From Phoronis ovalis (Eukaryota > Phoronida > Phoronidae), in NCBI GenBank assembly GCA_028565635.1, contig JAOXYB010113158.1:1-20572 (forward strand): a DNA stretch of 20,572 nucleotides, given 5' to 3'. The notes under the pieces are model-generated. The model worked only from the letters and a program-made list of their open reading frames with translations. It searched no databases and had not been told where the DNA came from. Shown here piece by piece: positions 11,251 through 19,978 of the stretch; position 1 is the first letter of the stretch, and every line of letters starts with the position of its first letter. Both the position numbers and the translations under genes were made by a program.

Positions 11251-13107
11251 CTGAAATGTCAATATGCTGCCAGTTAATTTTCTTCCCTGATATGTAATAA
11301 TGTTTATGATGTTAATACTAGGAATGTCTGATCAACAAACAGCCAACCTCGGTCAGCTCGATAAGTGCCAAATTTAGTACAATATAGATGCAATGCACCT
11401 TGCACGATTTCGTTGATAATAGAATCAATAACAAGCTCCTGAACATAAAACCTGGATAATCACGTGCTACAGAGTCGTTCCATCGTATCACGCGTGCACA
11501 ACTATCGCCAGTCTTATCTGGATTTGTTTTATTTTTGAACAACAAAATAACATACAGTTGAAAAACGTACCGTTAATAACAAAGGTCAATTCACCAGGAG
11601 CAACAGTATCCAATTTCTGTAAAGGATAAAAAATAACAGTGTTTTATCGGTTTAGCATATAACCTACAACCTGCACATTTAATCATAAAAAATTCATAGA
11701 ATACAATTCGTACCCGCATTTCCACTGGTATTTCTGGGGACGTGTCTCCCACGTCTCCCAGAAAGGAAGTTGAAATTCTTTGCTGTTGTATACATTTAAC
11801 AATATTCTATCAAATTAAAAATAGCAACTTTATCAGGCTGTTTTAAAATATCGGTGGTTGAGCCGGGTAACTGGAAAAAACAGTCTGAATAAATTCCATA
11901 AAGAACTCGTCAGATATATTTCTAGTTGCGATGAATGCAGAAAAATACGTTTTGAAAATTAAAAAGACAAAACATCCCCCCCCCCCCCCCCTTACAGTAT
12001 GAACCCTAATAAATAAATAAAAATATCCTCTAAAAAGTGTCTAAAATAAAAGTACGCCATCGAATTATTTGCTCTATTTCCCCGGGATCAATTGTACTTA
12101 AATAGAGGTCACTGTATTCTTCAGAACAACACCAATATTCCCTATAATGCCAAGCATAAAATGCCCCCCCCCCACTCCTGAGAATTCTAAAAACATGACA
12201 ATCGAATATTTCGAATAGTTCTCACCTGTAAAATATAGCTTTATCCGCGTTAGAGTGTTCACCTATTGATGTATGCGATATTTCGAATAAGCCTGTTAAA
12301 AACAAATTTTCATTCGTCAAAATTCACCATTACAAATATATGTTAGTTCTTTGATTTGATTACGAATCTATTTTTTAAAACATTAGATATCGAGATTTAG
12401 ACCATTCACTTTTTACGACATGCCCTGCGCTGTGCAAGCTATCATAAGTTATACGTTATACTATTCAAAATAGAATATATGAGGTAAATATAACTTGCTG
12501 CGTAAACACAGCAGCTGGAACCCGTAGCTGTGTGCTGTTGAATGCCAGCAGTTATAGACTGAGAAATGCAGTATATCTAAACATTTGATTAGTCTTATTA
12601 CACACGATCTGGATTAGGTTATAAAATTTGAGCTGGGGTGTTAAAAGGTCTCACATAAAAGTAGCGGAGGGTAGTCCAGTAGAGAACGAAGTAGTATCAT
12701 CTATGATAGCTGCATGAAATATATCCACTTTTTATCTTGAATGAATAGTATGTCTCTAAACATTAATTAAGTTGACATTACAATCTATATAAATTGGACC
12801 TCCGTTGGAGTTGTTTCACGCTATATAATTTTAAAATTACCTTCTCATATTAATCCCAACGACAAACCTCTCATCCCTTCTATAGTGACCTTGCAATATT
12901 CAATTCCGGATATACTCAATTTTAATGTTCTATCAATAATTCTGTTACACCGAAATTAACCATGTGTAAAAGTTGCAAATCGAACACATCAAAACAGCCT
13001 CTGTGTGTGTCGTGTAGTGCACACAAGTGGTAAACAGGTTTATCTATACCTGCGAATCTATATTCTAATACCGATAATTTATAAATGCTATGCAAGTTAG
13101 TAAGCAT
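11165..13107 (-). CDS. Candidate diverged tandem CNRIP1 paralogue (about seven short exons)
   Basis: Seven minus-strand segments (13050-13107, 12841-12889, 12462-12514, 12226-12292, 11714-11777, 11571-11616, 11165-11250), each with GT-AG borders, can be joined in frame to 423 nt, 140 residues plus stop. Collinear similarity to CNRIP1 is weak but runs through the model: NLHSIYKLSV versus human DLPGLVRLSI; YRRDERF versus YKVDGQRF; SNADKAIFY versus SDTDKACF of the neighbour; PEIPVEMR then an intron versus DIPVILE then an intron (same place, same phase 0); GELTFVIN versus GSLMQCLQ; RIVLEFM versus SAVEFEC. The neighbour's last ~16 residues are missing. The four 3' exons are better supported than the three 5' ones, whose splice sites I chose partly to keep frame. 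It could be an expressed fast-evolving paralogue, a pseudogene, or a coincidence of short frames. Confidence 0.4.
11571..11616 (-). CDS. Candidate exon, KLDTVAPGELTFVIN
   Basis: A 46-nt exon between a strong acceptor (TTTTTTATCCTTTACAG) and donor GTACGT. Only one of its three frames is open. It enters at phase 0 and leaves at phase 1. GELTFVIN aligns with GSLMQCLQ of the CNRIP1 exon 3 next door. Confidence 0.42.
11714..11777 (-). CDS. Candidate exon, ISTSFLGDVGDTSPEIPVEMR
   Basis: The donor is ATGCGG/GTACGA, phase 0. It follows EIPVEMR just as the CNRIP1 donor follows DIPVILE. Two acceptors lie 5 nt apart (CAG then AAAG). The AAAG one (exon start 11777) keeps phase 2 with the preceding exon and leads into the frame used by the next exon. 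The CAG one would give a different reading, SKEFQLPFWETWE, that stops in the next exon. All three frames are open here, so the choice rests on phase. Confidence 0.38.
11976..12173 (+). repeat. Two poly(C) tracts (C16 and C10)
   Basis: C16 at 11976-11991 and C10 at 12164-12173 lie 172 bp apart inside the candidate paralogue's intron. Long C/G homopolymers are unusual in DNA this rich in A+T. They are slippage-prone and their exact lengths may be sequencing-dependent. Confidence 0.85.
12226..12292 (-). CDS. Candidate exon, LFEISHTSIGEHSNADKAIFY
   Basis: It has strong splice sites on both sides: acceptor TTTGTTTTTAACAG and donor TACAG/GTGAGA. It is 67 nt, with only one open frame, phase 1 in and phase 2 out. 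SNADKAIFY lines up with SDTDKACF of CNRIP1 exon 2 and LFEI with the human PLEL position. It is the best-bordered exon of the putative copy. Confidence 0.45.
12462..12514 (-). CDS. Weak candidate exon of the CNRIP1-like copy
   Basis: Acceptor TTCCAG and donor A/GTATAA give a 53-nt exon in phase with both neighbours, reading CCVYAASYIYLIYSILN. An overlapping frame from a nearby acceptor (12527, CACAG) reads SYGFQLLCL and resembles the SYKVEVKI region better, but it cannot be joined in frame to the next exon. The true structure here is unresolved, or the gene is broken at this point. Confidence 0.22.
12841..12889 (-). CDS. Candidate exon, HYRRDERFVVGINMR
   Basis: The donor is GAGAAG/GTAATT. YRRDERF resembles the CNRIP1 signature YFKIDGERF with a residue missing. 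The acceptor is ambiguous: GCAAG at 12890 (phase 1) or CTATAG at 12880 (phase 2). Neither has a good pyrimidine tract. Confidence 0.3.
13050..13107 (-). CDS. Candidate first exon of the CNRIP1-like copy
   Basis: It begins with ATG at 13107: M, then LTNLHSIYKLSVLEYRFA, ending CGCAG/GTATAG. Spacing from Met to the LSV motif is close to vertebrate MGDLPGLVRLSI, so this copy would lack the N-terminal extension of its neighbour. A longer version ending at 13025 would add GIDKPVYHL, which also resembles NDGPVFYKV, but it uses a weak GTGTGC donor. Confidence 0.3.
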
Positions 13108-16100
13108 TCGTAAGGCAAGGCTTAAGAGTACACTTCGCGTTATTAAATAAATTGAAAAAGCCCTTGTTGTGAATATATTTGTTTTGAAAAGACGAAATAA
13201 ATCGTCGCGTTTTCAAGAAGGCCTATTATTGTTCCTTTACAATTCTGTCACAAAGCGATATACATTTTCTGTATTTGCAATGTTTACTATATAAATATTT
13301 TGCAGTTTTTCTCTGCTAACAATAATTTTCGCGCACAATGTAGTATTCCTGGCAGTTTACCATATTAAGCTAACTTGTTTTGGCCTAGTTTCAAGGTCAT
13401 GCATACAGGGTAACATGAAATAAACAGAGGACCCCACATATTTTTAATGAAATTTTGACTCGTCAAGTTCTATAAAATAAAATTTCATTTTATAATTCCT
13501 TGTTTCATACTTTAGCTAAATTGGTCATTTACAGCTTCATAACAAATGTTTTTTCCAGTGTGACAATATACTTTTTGAAAGCTCGTAAAAACGGTACAAA
13601 CGAAAGACAAAAATGAATGAAAATATACTTATTTGGGATATTTTCAGTCCACTTTCCAAAGATTTTATTAATTGTAAAACAAAGATATGCCTTCAGATTG
13701 TTATCAACATCTAGCAAATTTGTTGTTACTCATTTTTAACTAAGTTCACAGTTAGGGATAATTTTGATTTTAAGGAGAATATTTGACACCATTAATTTTG
13801 TGGCTAGATCTATGTTGGCTACCACTCAAAAGAAATTAAACAAAAGTGTAAAAAGTTTTTGGCTCTTGGGTACATAAATGAGTTCAATTTCGAAAAGTAT
13901 AAATTTCTTTACTGTTTGTTTTACTTTAAATATAAATGAAAAAGTAACAATGCTCCAAAAATGCTGTTTATTTCGTGTAACCCTGTATATTATAGATTGT
14001 GCGACATCCAGAAACACCATTAATGGGGGCGTATAGAAATCATGCAGTTTATATTTCCATAATTCCAGAGATATTTAGCGGAATAAATGTTTGTCCATAA
14101 TTAAGCAAGCATAGCATTTGACCAGTTGTGCCCCCATTTTTACCTGGGGCTATAATATTTACCTAGGTTTTACAATTTACTGTTTATCAATTGCCCCGAT
14201 TAATTACAAACAAATGCATGTTTACTAGAGCTGCATATTTAAGAAAAATCGAAACTGTTTCTAAGGAAACATGATGTGTATCCAATAAAACAGTTGTGAT
14301 CTGTTTTCCGACATCCGGGGACCTTCTCTATTGATTAAGATGACAGGCGCCCGCGGTTCCCTCACTCAACACGAATGTTTCAAAATTCGCGGAAATGGGT
14401 ATATATTATTTTGAGCAAAGTCAATGTCCCCGAAACTGAAAAAGAGGTGACTGTAATAAAAAAGGCTTCTAAAAAGCAAAAATAGGGTACGAGGTCCAGG
14501 ACAGACAGTAGAAATTAGTACATAGTCTTCGATTAGTATGCAAAATGCAAAACTTGTAACCTGGTATTTCATTGAAAACTTATGTTTTTACCTCGTAATA
14601 TCATAATCTTTTGTAAAAAGGGTACAGAAATCGTGGAAGTATCCTTGTTTAGGGTGTCATTCCAGAAAATATCATGCGTTCCAGCTTTTCAAATGCAAAG
14701 GAGTGGGGAGGCGGGATAAGCACCAAATCTAGCCTGTCCACAGGCTGAGGAAAGACTAATCATATAAGGATTTAATATATTGATAGTTGACAATTTTGAT
14801 AATTTACTCATATTTCGTCATTTATAACAGCGCTATCAATAAATTGATCATTATTATTACTGAAAATAAAAATATATAAAATTGGGGTTTTGGGGCTATC
14901 AAAATTTAAATATGACTAAATATAAGTTACACAGTTGAAAAAGTATAATTTATCATCACTTTAGAAAATTTGAGTAAAAAAAATAATCATCCTTTAGGCA
15001 ATTTGAGTAAAAAAAATATTCAATGATACAAACTTCATTAGTCACGAGTCCAATCTAGCACCAAATCATCCTCATGGGTGCACAAGTGAAGCGGCATCTT
15101 GCAGAACATTTAGTGCGTGGTTACTGTACGAGTCCTCCCCTAATCACTGACAGATAATGTGTTTACTAATAAACTATAACTTGTGACAAAATCACTAACA
15201 TCAGTAAAAAAGCAATTAAAAAATTGAATAAAATAATCTTATTTATTAACAAACTGCCAAATGTTATACTAGCAAATGTATGTACAAGGATGAATTTTGA
15301 TGTCATAATAAGTTAACAGATAGATAATAGATTTGAAGACCAGTGTAGAACTCCCAATAATATATACTATTATATATTTATTTGCACAGATGCTATTTCA
15401 TCATCAGGTATCACATTCTACGCTTTCCCTTAAAATAACACCTTTCAAAAGCTATACTTTAAGTATTACAATGGCAATATTTCAAGATCAAAAAATTAAA
15501 CTTATCAATGCATGCTTATTCTTAATAGCTTTTTATTTCTCAAGATAAATTATGTAACAAATAACTTAACATGCAAAAATACAAACCATTATCTCCTCTA
15601 GTGGTCAATTTAGCACAATTATACACATTTGAAGAGTTTGCATATTTATAAATAGCACTTGTTTTATAAACCAGTCTTCCTTGAACACATCGTTAGCAAT
15701 TTCGACTGCTTCTTCACAAAAACATTTTGCACTGCAGTCATAACAGTCTAAACCTTAGCTGTAATAAGACAAAATGTTCAAGGCCTAACAAAACAAATAG
15801 CTCTCTTATAATTAAATTATAGGTCTATAAGTATACATAAGTGATTCATTCAGCTAATGCAATAACAATGTACATAATGTTTGATGTATAATTTTAACTT
15901 GCCTTGTTCTGAACACAAGAACTGTTCGTGAATAGAATTGATAATACGTTATATAGTATGCAGCAAGCATAGTGCAGATGAGTCTTCATAAAATCTTACA
16001 TTTGCATGCACTTCCTGTATCAGCCACAAATAGACATGAGAAAAATCACCTGATTAATACATTATCAGCAAATGAGATAATCATAATGTGTACAAAATGT

Positions 16101-16355
16101 AAAGGATGATAATGATTTTATATGCAATAATAAAAATGTTAGCACAAAAGCTTGCAACAAGGTGTCGTGTGTACATCTAACAAAAACGGAAAACAGACAA
16201 GTCTGCTAATACAATTGTTGTTATGTTGATACTCACTTAGGACAAAAGCCACTAGTTGTCAATGATTTAGGTGTAACAGCACTTGCCCTTTCTCAATTTT
16301 TGCCAGTGTTAATATTATTTCCATCATACAATTTTTGTATGCATATTCCTGTTGT
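13108..16355. other. Intergenic A+T-rich DNA between ZFYVE21 and the CNRIP1-like copy
   Basis: No supported gene. A small CpG-containing pocket lies at 14300-14400 and could mark a promoter or a repeat fragment. Segments at 14719 and 15059 share AGCACCAAATC and may belong to a decayed repeat. A 33-bp tandem duplication is at 14951-15017. The remaining open frames (13529-13717, 13826-14020, 14366-14572, 15333-15548) have no recognisable content. Confidence 0.55.
14951..15017 (+). repeat. 33-bp tandem duplication
   Basis: The unit beginning ATCATC and ending AATTTGAGTAAAAAAAATA occurs twice in a row with a few substitutions. The shared AATTTGAGTAAAAAAAATA blocks start at 14967 and 15000, 33 bp apart. 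Confidence 0.7.
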
Positions 16356-16361
16356 TTTATT
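16356..16361 (-). terminator. Poly(A) signal for ZFYVE21
   Basis: The minus-strand AATAAA lies about 165 nt downstream of the ZFYVE21 stop codon. It is the first canonical signal noticed after the stop and would give a short 3' UTR. Confidence 0.45.
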
Positions 16362-16523
16362 GGCTAAAACTTTTCCTTATATTTTTAGATTTCCCAAGCC
16401 ATAACATAGCAAGAAATTCTTTTATATAACTCCAAATATAGACTGCATGAAGGCACACTTTTCACAGGCTACATACATCCAAAGCGTATAAAGTCATGTT
16501 GTCATTGGTCCTTCAATTCAAGT

Positions 16524-16559
16524 TCATGACTTCCTTGTTTCATAAATTAATTTAAAAGC
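16524..16559 (-). CDS. ZFYVE21: ZFYVE21 terminal coding exon
   Basis: The acceptor CTTATATTTCAG is followed by AFKLIYETRKS and TGA at 16524-16526. The human protein ends AAKLLYESRDQ after the same phase-0 junction (AMHK in human, AMQK here). At 11 codons it is too short for ORF finding and was found by searching for this tail. Confidence 0.9.
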   Translation of the reverse strand, partial: AFKLIYETRKS

Positions 16560-19500
16560 CTGAAATATAAGTAAACATAACAGAACAGAACAAAGAATCC
16601 CCATTTCTTGATCGTTTTCAAGAGTAGCTATCACTGAGAACTTGAGAGAAAATAACTATACGTCAGACCAACCAAGAAGCTAATTTAGCTCATTCTTAAT
16701 ATAAACAAGTGATTAGCATTTTTGTTTTGGAGAAATCTTGTCAACTGTTTTATTGTCAACAGAATATAACAGTACCTTTTGCATAGCAGATACCCAAAGC
16801 ATGGACTGTTTCCTGTTAGGTATCGCTGCAGCCAATAGTTTGATATTCTGAATTTCTCCACAAGAATCTACGTACTGAATGGCGATACCGCTGGGAACGG
16901 AATTTCCTGTAAAATAATGATGATCAAACTGTTAGGATTGCAGGGAATAGGTTTACAAGATTCACAGTATCAACATTAATACTGCCAACTACTTGTAACT
17001 GGCATCAGTTACTAATTATTACTATTGGTTCCAGGTAAAATAAAATTAATTCAATCTTGGCCTGAACAACTGTCAATTTGTAGTAACTAAGGCAATGGAA
17101 CTGTTTGAATTGTAGTGATAATTGGTATCCATAATGGCTTGTGGGGGACAAGAAATTGTTTAGCCTCCTGTCGGATATTTGCTATGCAAAATTATTAAAA
17201 ACTATATAGCTTCTTAGAGTAATTGTATTACATTTGCCTGATCTTTCCACATATTTTTTAGAATTTTCTGTCATGTGTTATAGAAGCAACCCCTAACAAT
17301 TTCTGTGATCAAATTGTTCAGAAAATGAAACTAAAGAGATGAATGACCAAATATACAGGTATGTTTTTTTTCATTACAGTTATTAAGTAGAGGTATTTAT
17401 GATTTACAAGTAATATATAATACATCCCACTCTTCCGTGTCACCCTAAAAATCAGGAAAAAAAATTTAACTTATTAAATATTTTTTATCCGTGCAAGTAG
17501 ATGTAGTATGTAACAGGATTCAAATTTCAGAATTTTGAATGCTCTGTTTTTTTACAAAGTTCCTGTGTGGAAATATATCCCCATTACAAGTTCCCTGTCA
17601 GCAGATTGTAACTCACAGATTGACCTCAGTGTTACGGCCACATACTATTCTATTTGTGTTTTCTATTGTGTATCGGCCTAATTGAGTCACTCTATTCAGA
17701 TATAATTAGTCGGCCGTTTCCGATTGGTTGTATACTTTTATTAGACAAATTGTACTGGCTCGACTCGCCACTTTGAATCTTATATCTGAACAGAACGCTT
17801 GATCATAAGAAGCTCTATAAGTTGTAAGTGTTGTGTCTTGATTATTTGTTTTAGTACTGAGCTGGAATTGTTAATATATACATATAGTAGTAGATAGTTA
17901 CATTCTTTAGTCTTTATAGCGGTGTTTTCTTTAGTTAGCGTATCGTTATTTGTGATGTCAGGGCGTTTCCTGTGTAAATTACATAATTATATAGATTACT
18001 GATGTTAGGAATCTTAGACTAACGCTATTTTGTTATTCTTTTATTAAGTGAAACCGACATAACGAAACAAGGAACAACGAATAAACGGTCGAGTAATCAA
18101 ATGATAGACTTTACGATTTATTTAAAGACAAGTGTTCACACTCAGTCATAATTAAAAACCAAGGATCCTCACATACAGTATTTCGGCCCATAATGGATGT
18201 TTGCGGGTTACAATTTGATATCTATGCATCATAAATACCTGACAGGTTGTGTTCACAGGCAAGCATAATTATCACCACTTATAGTCAATTCCTGAAGAGG
18301 TAATTAAAAGGTCATAATCAAATAAGCAGTTGGATCCAATTGTACTTGCTTTTGTGGAGCAATTTCGAATGCTTATTGGGGAATAACTTTTTATAAAAAC
18401 GGCACATTCGAAAATTATAAAATTCTGAATCTGGTGAAAAAACTTTAAAAATTTGTTCCCTAAAATGTTAAAATTAACAGATGATCTTCAGGATGACACG
18501 GGAGTGTGGGCTATACCGTTCATTTCAAATGATACCAATTTACCAACACCTGGTAATAACCAATGTTTGAAGTTTCTTAACCTCAGTTGCGTGAAACATA
18601 CACTGTTACTGACAAAACAATACCAAAATAATAACATAATAACATAATAAATTGCACGATATGTCCTACTATAAACATCAAGAAATACATAATACAACAA
18701 TCCGGGAACATGGTAGTGTGGAAAAAACAAACAAAATAGCTGAAAGGGAGTTTAGACAACAATAGTAGTCTTACCAGTATAGTCATCTAGTAAGAAAAAT
18801 GATAAAATGTTGAACAGTGCTATTAAAATCATCACAAGATCTAATTTCAGCAGAACCATACAGAACATATATTTCATTATATTAACTTTTAATAAGTTAA
18901 AGTCTTATGCAGAAGATTTTTAATACATATACACCTACCCCACCTACCCCACTGTTTCTTGCATAAATGTACAAAAAATAGTAAATGTGCCAAGTAAGCA
19001 ATACATCTAGTAGTTATTTATACATAAAAATCACCATACCTTGTGGATCAGTACCAGAGGTCAGTATCTGTACAGAATTTACACTGACCAGTTCAACAGG
19101 GTCGTGCTGAGCTGTAGCACTTCCATCAAAATTTACTAACCTAAAAAAAATTAAGTCAGAAATACTTCTATGTATTACTTTAATAAAGCCAACTTCAACA
19201 AAAAAGATTATGCTGACACAGAGGTACGGTCAAATTAATTAAGCGTCTTATTTTTAATATCATATATTTGAGACTTTACCACCACTCCAATTTTGTCCAA
19301 CAACAGGTAAATACCTATTCATTGCTACACAATCAAAATGTGCATGCTCTACCCAAGACTGCCTGCCCATATCTTATTGCTTGGCTTCAAGAGTGACAGA
19401 CACCTGAGTGTGATGAAATACTGGTTAAACAGATTAACAATGTATTGTGTTACAGCAAGCTCAAACTACTTTAAAAGAAACAATATCACTATTGGTATTT

Positions 19501-19978
19501 ATAAATGTGCAGATATATAATTATACCTGTGATTTACTGACAGTTTACATAAAAATGATTCTTCTATTTCATCATTCTTCAACTTGGAGCTTCTGACAAG
19601 AAAGTGGCCACCTAAAACAGAATTATTTTTTTTAAATTACACATTCCCATCTCACGTTTTCCTAAACTTTGGACATGTTCTGTTGAAATACTGTTCTATT
19701 ATTTTTGAATAATCATACTTATTAATAATTCCACTGCTGCAATATACAATGAGTTATCTGCGTAGAATGTTGATTTGCTACACTTAAACAATAAAAACAG
19801 AATATTTACCATTGGTCAGTGTCTTCAAATGTTTATCAAAGAAGTCATTTTCTTTTTTTGTCATATTAGAACATTCTTCACATAACCTTACAGGGTCGAC
19901 AAAGGCCATCCTTGGTAAAGGCACTTTACAAGCACAGCATGAGTTACAGTATATATTGCCACACCGCCGACAGTGATG
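16524..19978 (-). CDS. ZFYVE21: Zinc finger FYVE domain-containing protein 21, 3' five coding exons (5' partial)
   Basis: ZFYVE21 is an endosomal/focal-adhesion protein that binds PI3P through a FYVE finger and carries a C-terminal PH-like domain. In mammals it promotes focal adhesion turnover and cell migration. Five exons (19810-19978, 19527-19611, 19040-19140, 16776-16906, 16524-16559) join at phases 1, 2, 1, 0 with GT-AG sites into 522 nt, 173 residues plus stop. The human protein has about 171 residues over the same stretch, from HHCRRCG to the end. Diagnostic pieces are HHCRRCG, KVPLPRMAFVDPVRLCEEC, DKHLKTLTNG, VNSVQILTSGTDPQG, SGIAIQYVD, LWVSAMQK and the end AFKLIYETRKS. The exon or exons with the N-terminus and the first CxxC zinc-ligand pair are not found and probably lie beyond the right edge. 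Identification is firm. Confidence 0.93.
16776..16906 (-). CDS. ZFYVE21: ZFYVE21 exon, PH-like domain, second half
   Basis: The acceptor TCATTATTTTACAG is followed by 131 nt at phase 1 in and 0 out, then donor AAAAG/GTACTG. It reads NSVPSGIAIQYVD, CGEIQNIKLLAAAIPNRKQ and SMLWVSAMQK. Human counterparts are RATGMFLQYTVPG, VTQLKLTVVEDVTVGRRQ and VAWLVAMHK. Confidence 0.92.
16907..19039 (-). other. ZFYVE21: ZFYVE21 large intron carrying a solo LTR
   Basis: A 2,133-nt intron between donor CACAAG/GTATGG and acceptor TTTTACAG. About a quarter is the solo LTR at 17630-18140. The rest is A+T-rich with chance open frames (18453-18786, both strands) and a short duplicated ACCTACCCC at about 18937-18954. 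Confidence 0.85.
17625..18145 (+). mobile_element. Solo LTR of an LTR retrotransposon with 5-bp target-site duplication
   Basis: A 511-bp segment (17630-18140) starts TGTTACGGCC and ends GTGTTCACA, so it has the TG...CA (TGT...ACA) ends of an LTR. It is flanked on both sides by the identical pentamer CTCAG (17625-17629 and 18141-18145), as expected of integrase-made 5-bp duplications. A plus-strand AATAAA at 18080-18085, about 55 bp before the end, and a TATATA stretch near 17872 suit a U3-R-U5 order read on plus, antisense to ZFYVE21. There is no gag-pol between the borders, so this is a solo LTR left by recombination between two LTRs. The start resembles Ty3/gypsy-type LTRs of invertebrates, but the family is not proven. 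Confidence 0.7.
19040..19140 (-). CDS. ZFYVE21: ZFYVE21 exon, PH-like domain, central part
   Basis: The acceptor TTTTTTTTAG is followed by 101 nt at phase 2 in and 1 out, ending CACAAG/GTATGG. It reads LVNFDGSATAQHDPVELVSV then NSVQILTSGTDPQG. The human equivalent is [20 protein letters not shown] then QILTEGFPPGG. Confidence 0.93.
19527..19611 (-). CDS. ZFYVE21: ZFYVE21 exon linking FYVE and PH-like domains
   Basis: The acceptor CTGTTTTAG is followed by 85 nt, with donor CACAG/GTATAA. It reads GGHFLVRSSKLKNDEIEES then FLCKLSVNHR, matching human GATFLVTFG...TMTCRLSNNQR. Phase 1 in, 2 out. Confidence 0.9.
19810..19978 (-). CDS. ZFYVE21: ZFYVE21 exon with most of the FYVE zinc finger
   Basis: The acceptor CCTTTTCATTCACAG is followed at phase 0 by HHCRRCGNIYCNSCCACK, then VPLPRMAFVDPVRLCEEC, then KENDFFDKHLKTLTN and the first base of a Gly codon before donor GTAAAT. 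It holds six of the eight FYVE zinc ligands and the basic HHCR PI3P-binding core. VRLC corresponds to the RVC signature. The first two cysteines must come from the preceding exon. Confidence 0.95.

Noticed and set aside
12961-13033. Plus-strand MCKSCKSNTSKQPLCVSCSAHK, like half a B-box zinc finger
   Set aside because: The C-x2-C-x9-C-x2-C spacing fits a TRIM B-box, but the frame stops at once, no other part of a TRIM protein is nearby, and the segment is antisense to the candidate CNRIP1-like first exon.
14660-14755. Minus-strand frame PVDRLDLVLIPPPHSFAF after a CTTTCCTCAG acceptor-like site
   Set aside because: It is about 32 codons, stops without a donor, matches no family I recognise and has no phase-compatible neighbour.
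15949-16014. Alternative ZFYVE21 terminal exon reading EVHANVRFYEDSS
   Set aside because: It has a usable acceptor and phase 0, but the exon at 16524-16559 is nearer and matches the known tail far better.
18453-18786. Three overlapping 64-80 codon frames in the ZFYVE21 large intron
   Set aside because: They are mutually antisense, lack recognisable motifs and lie within an intron defined by good flanking exons.
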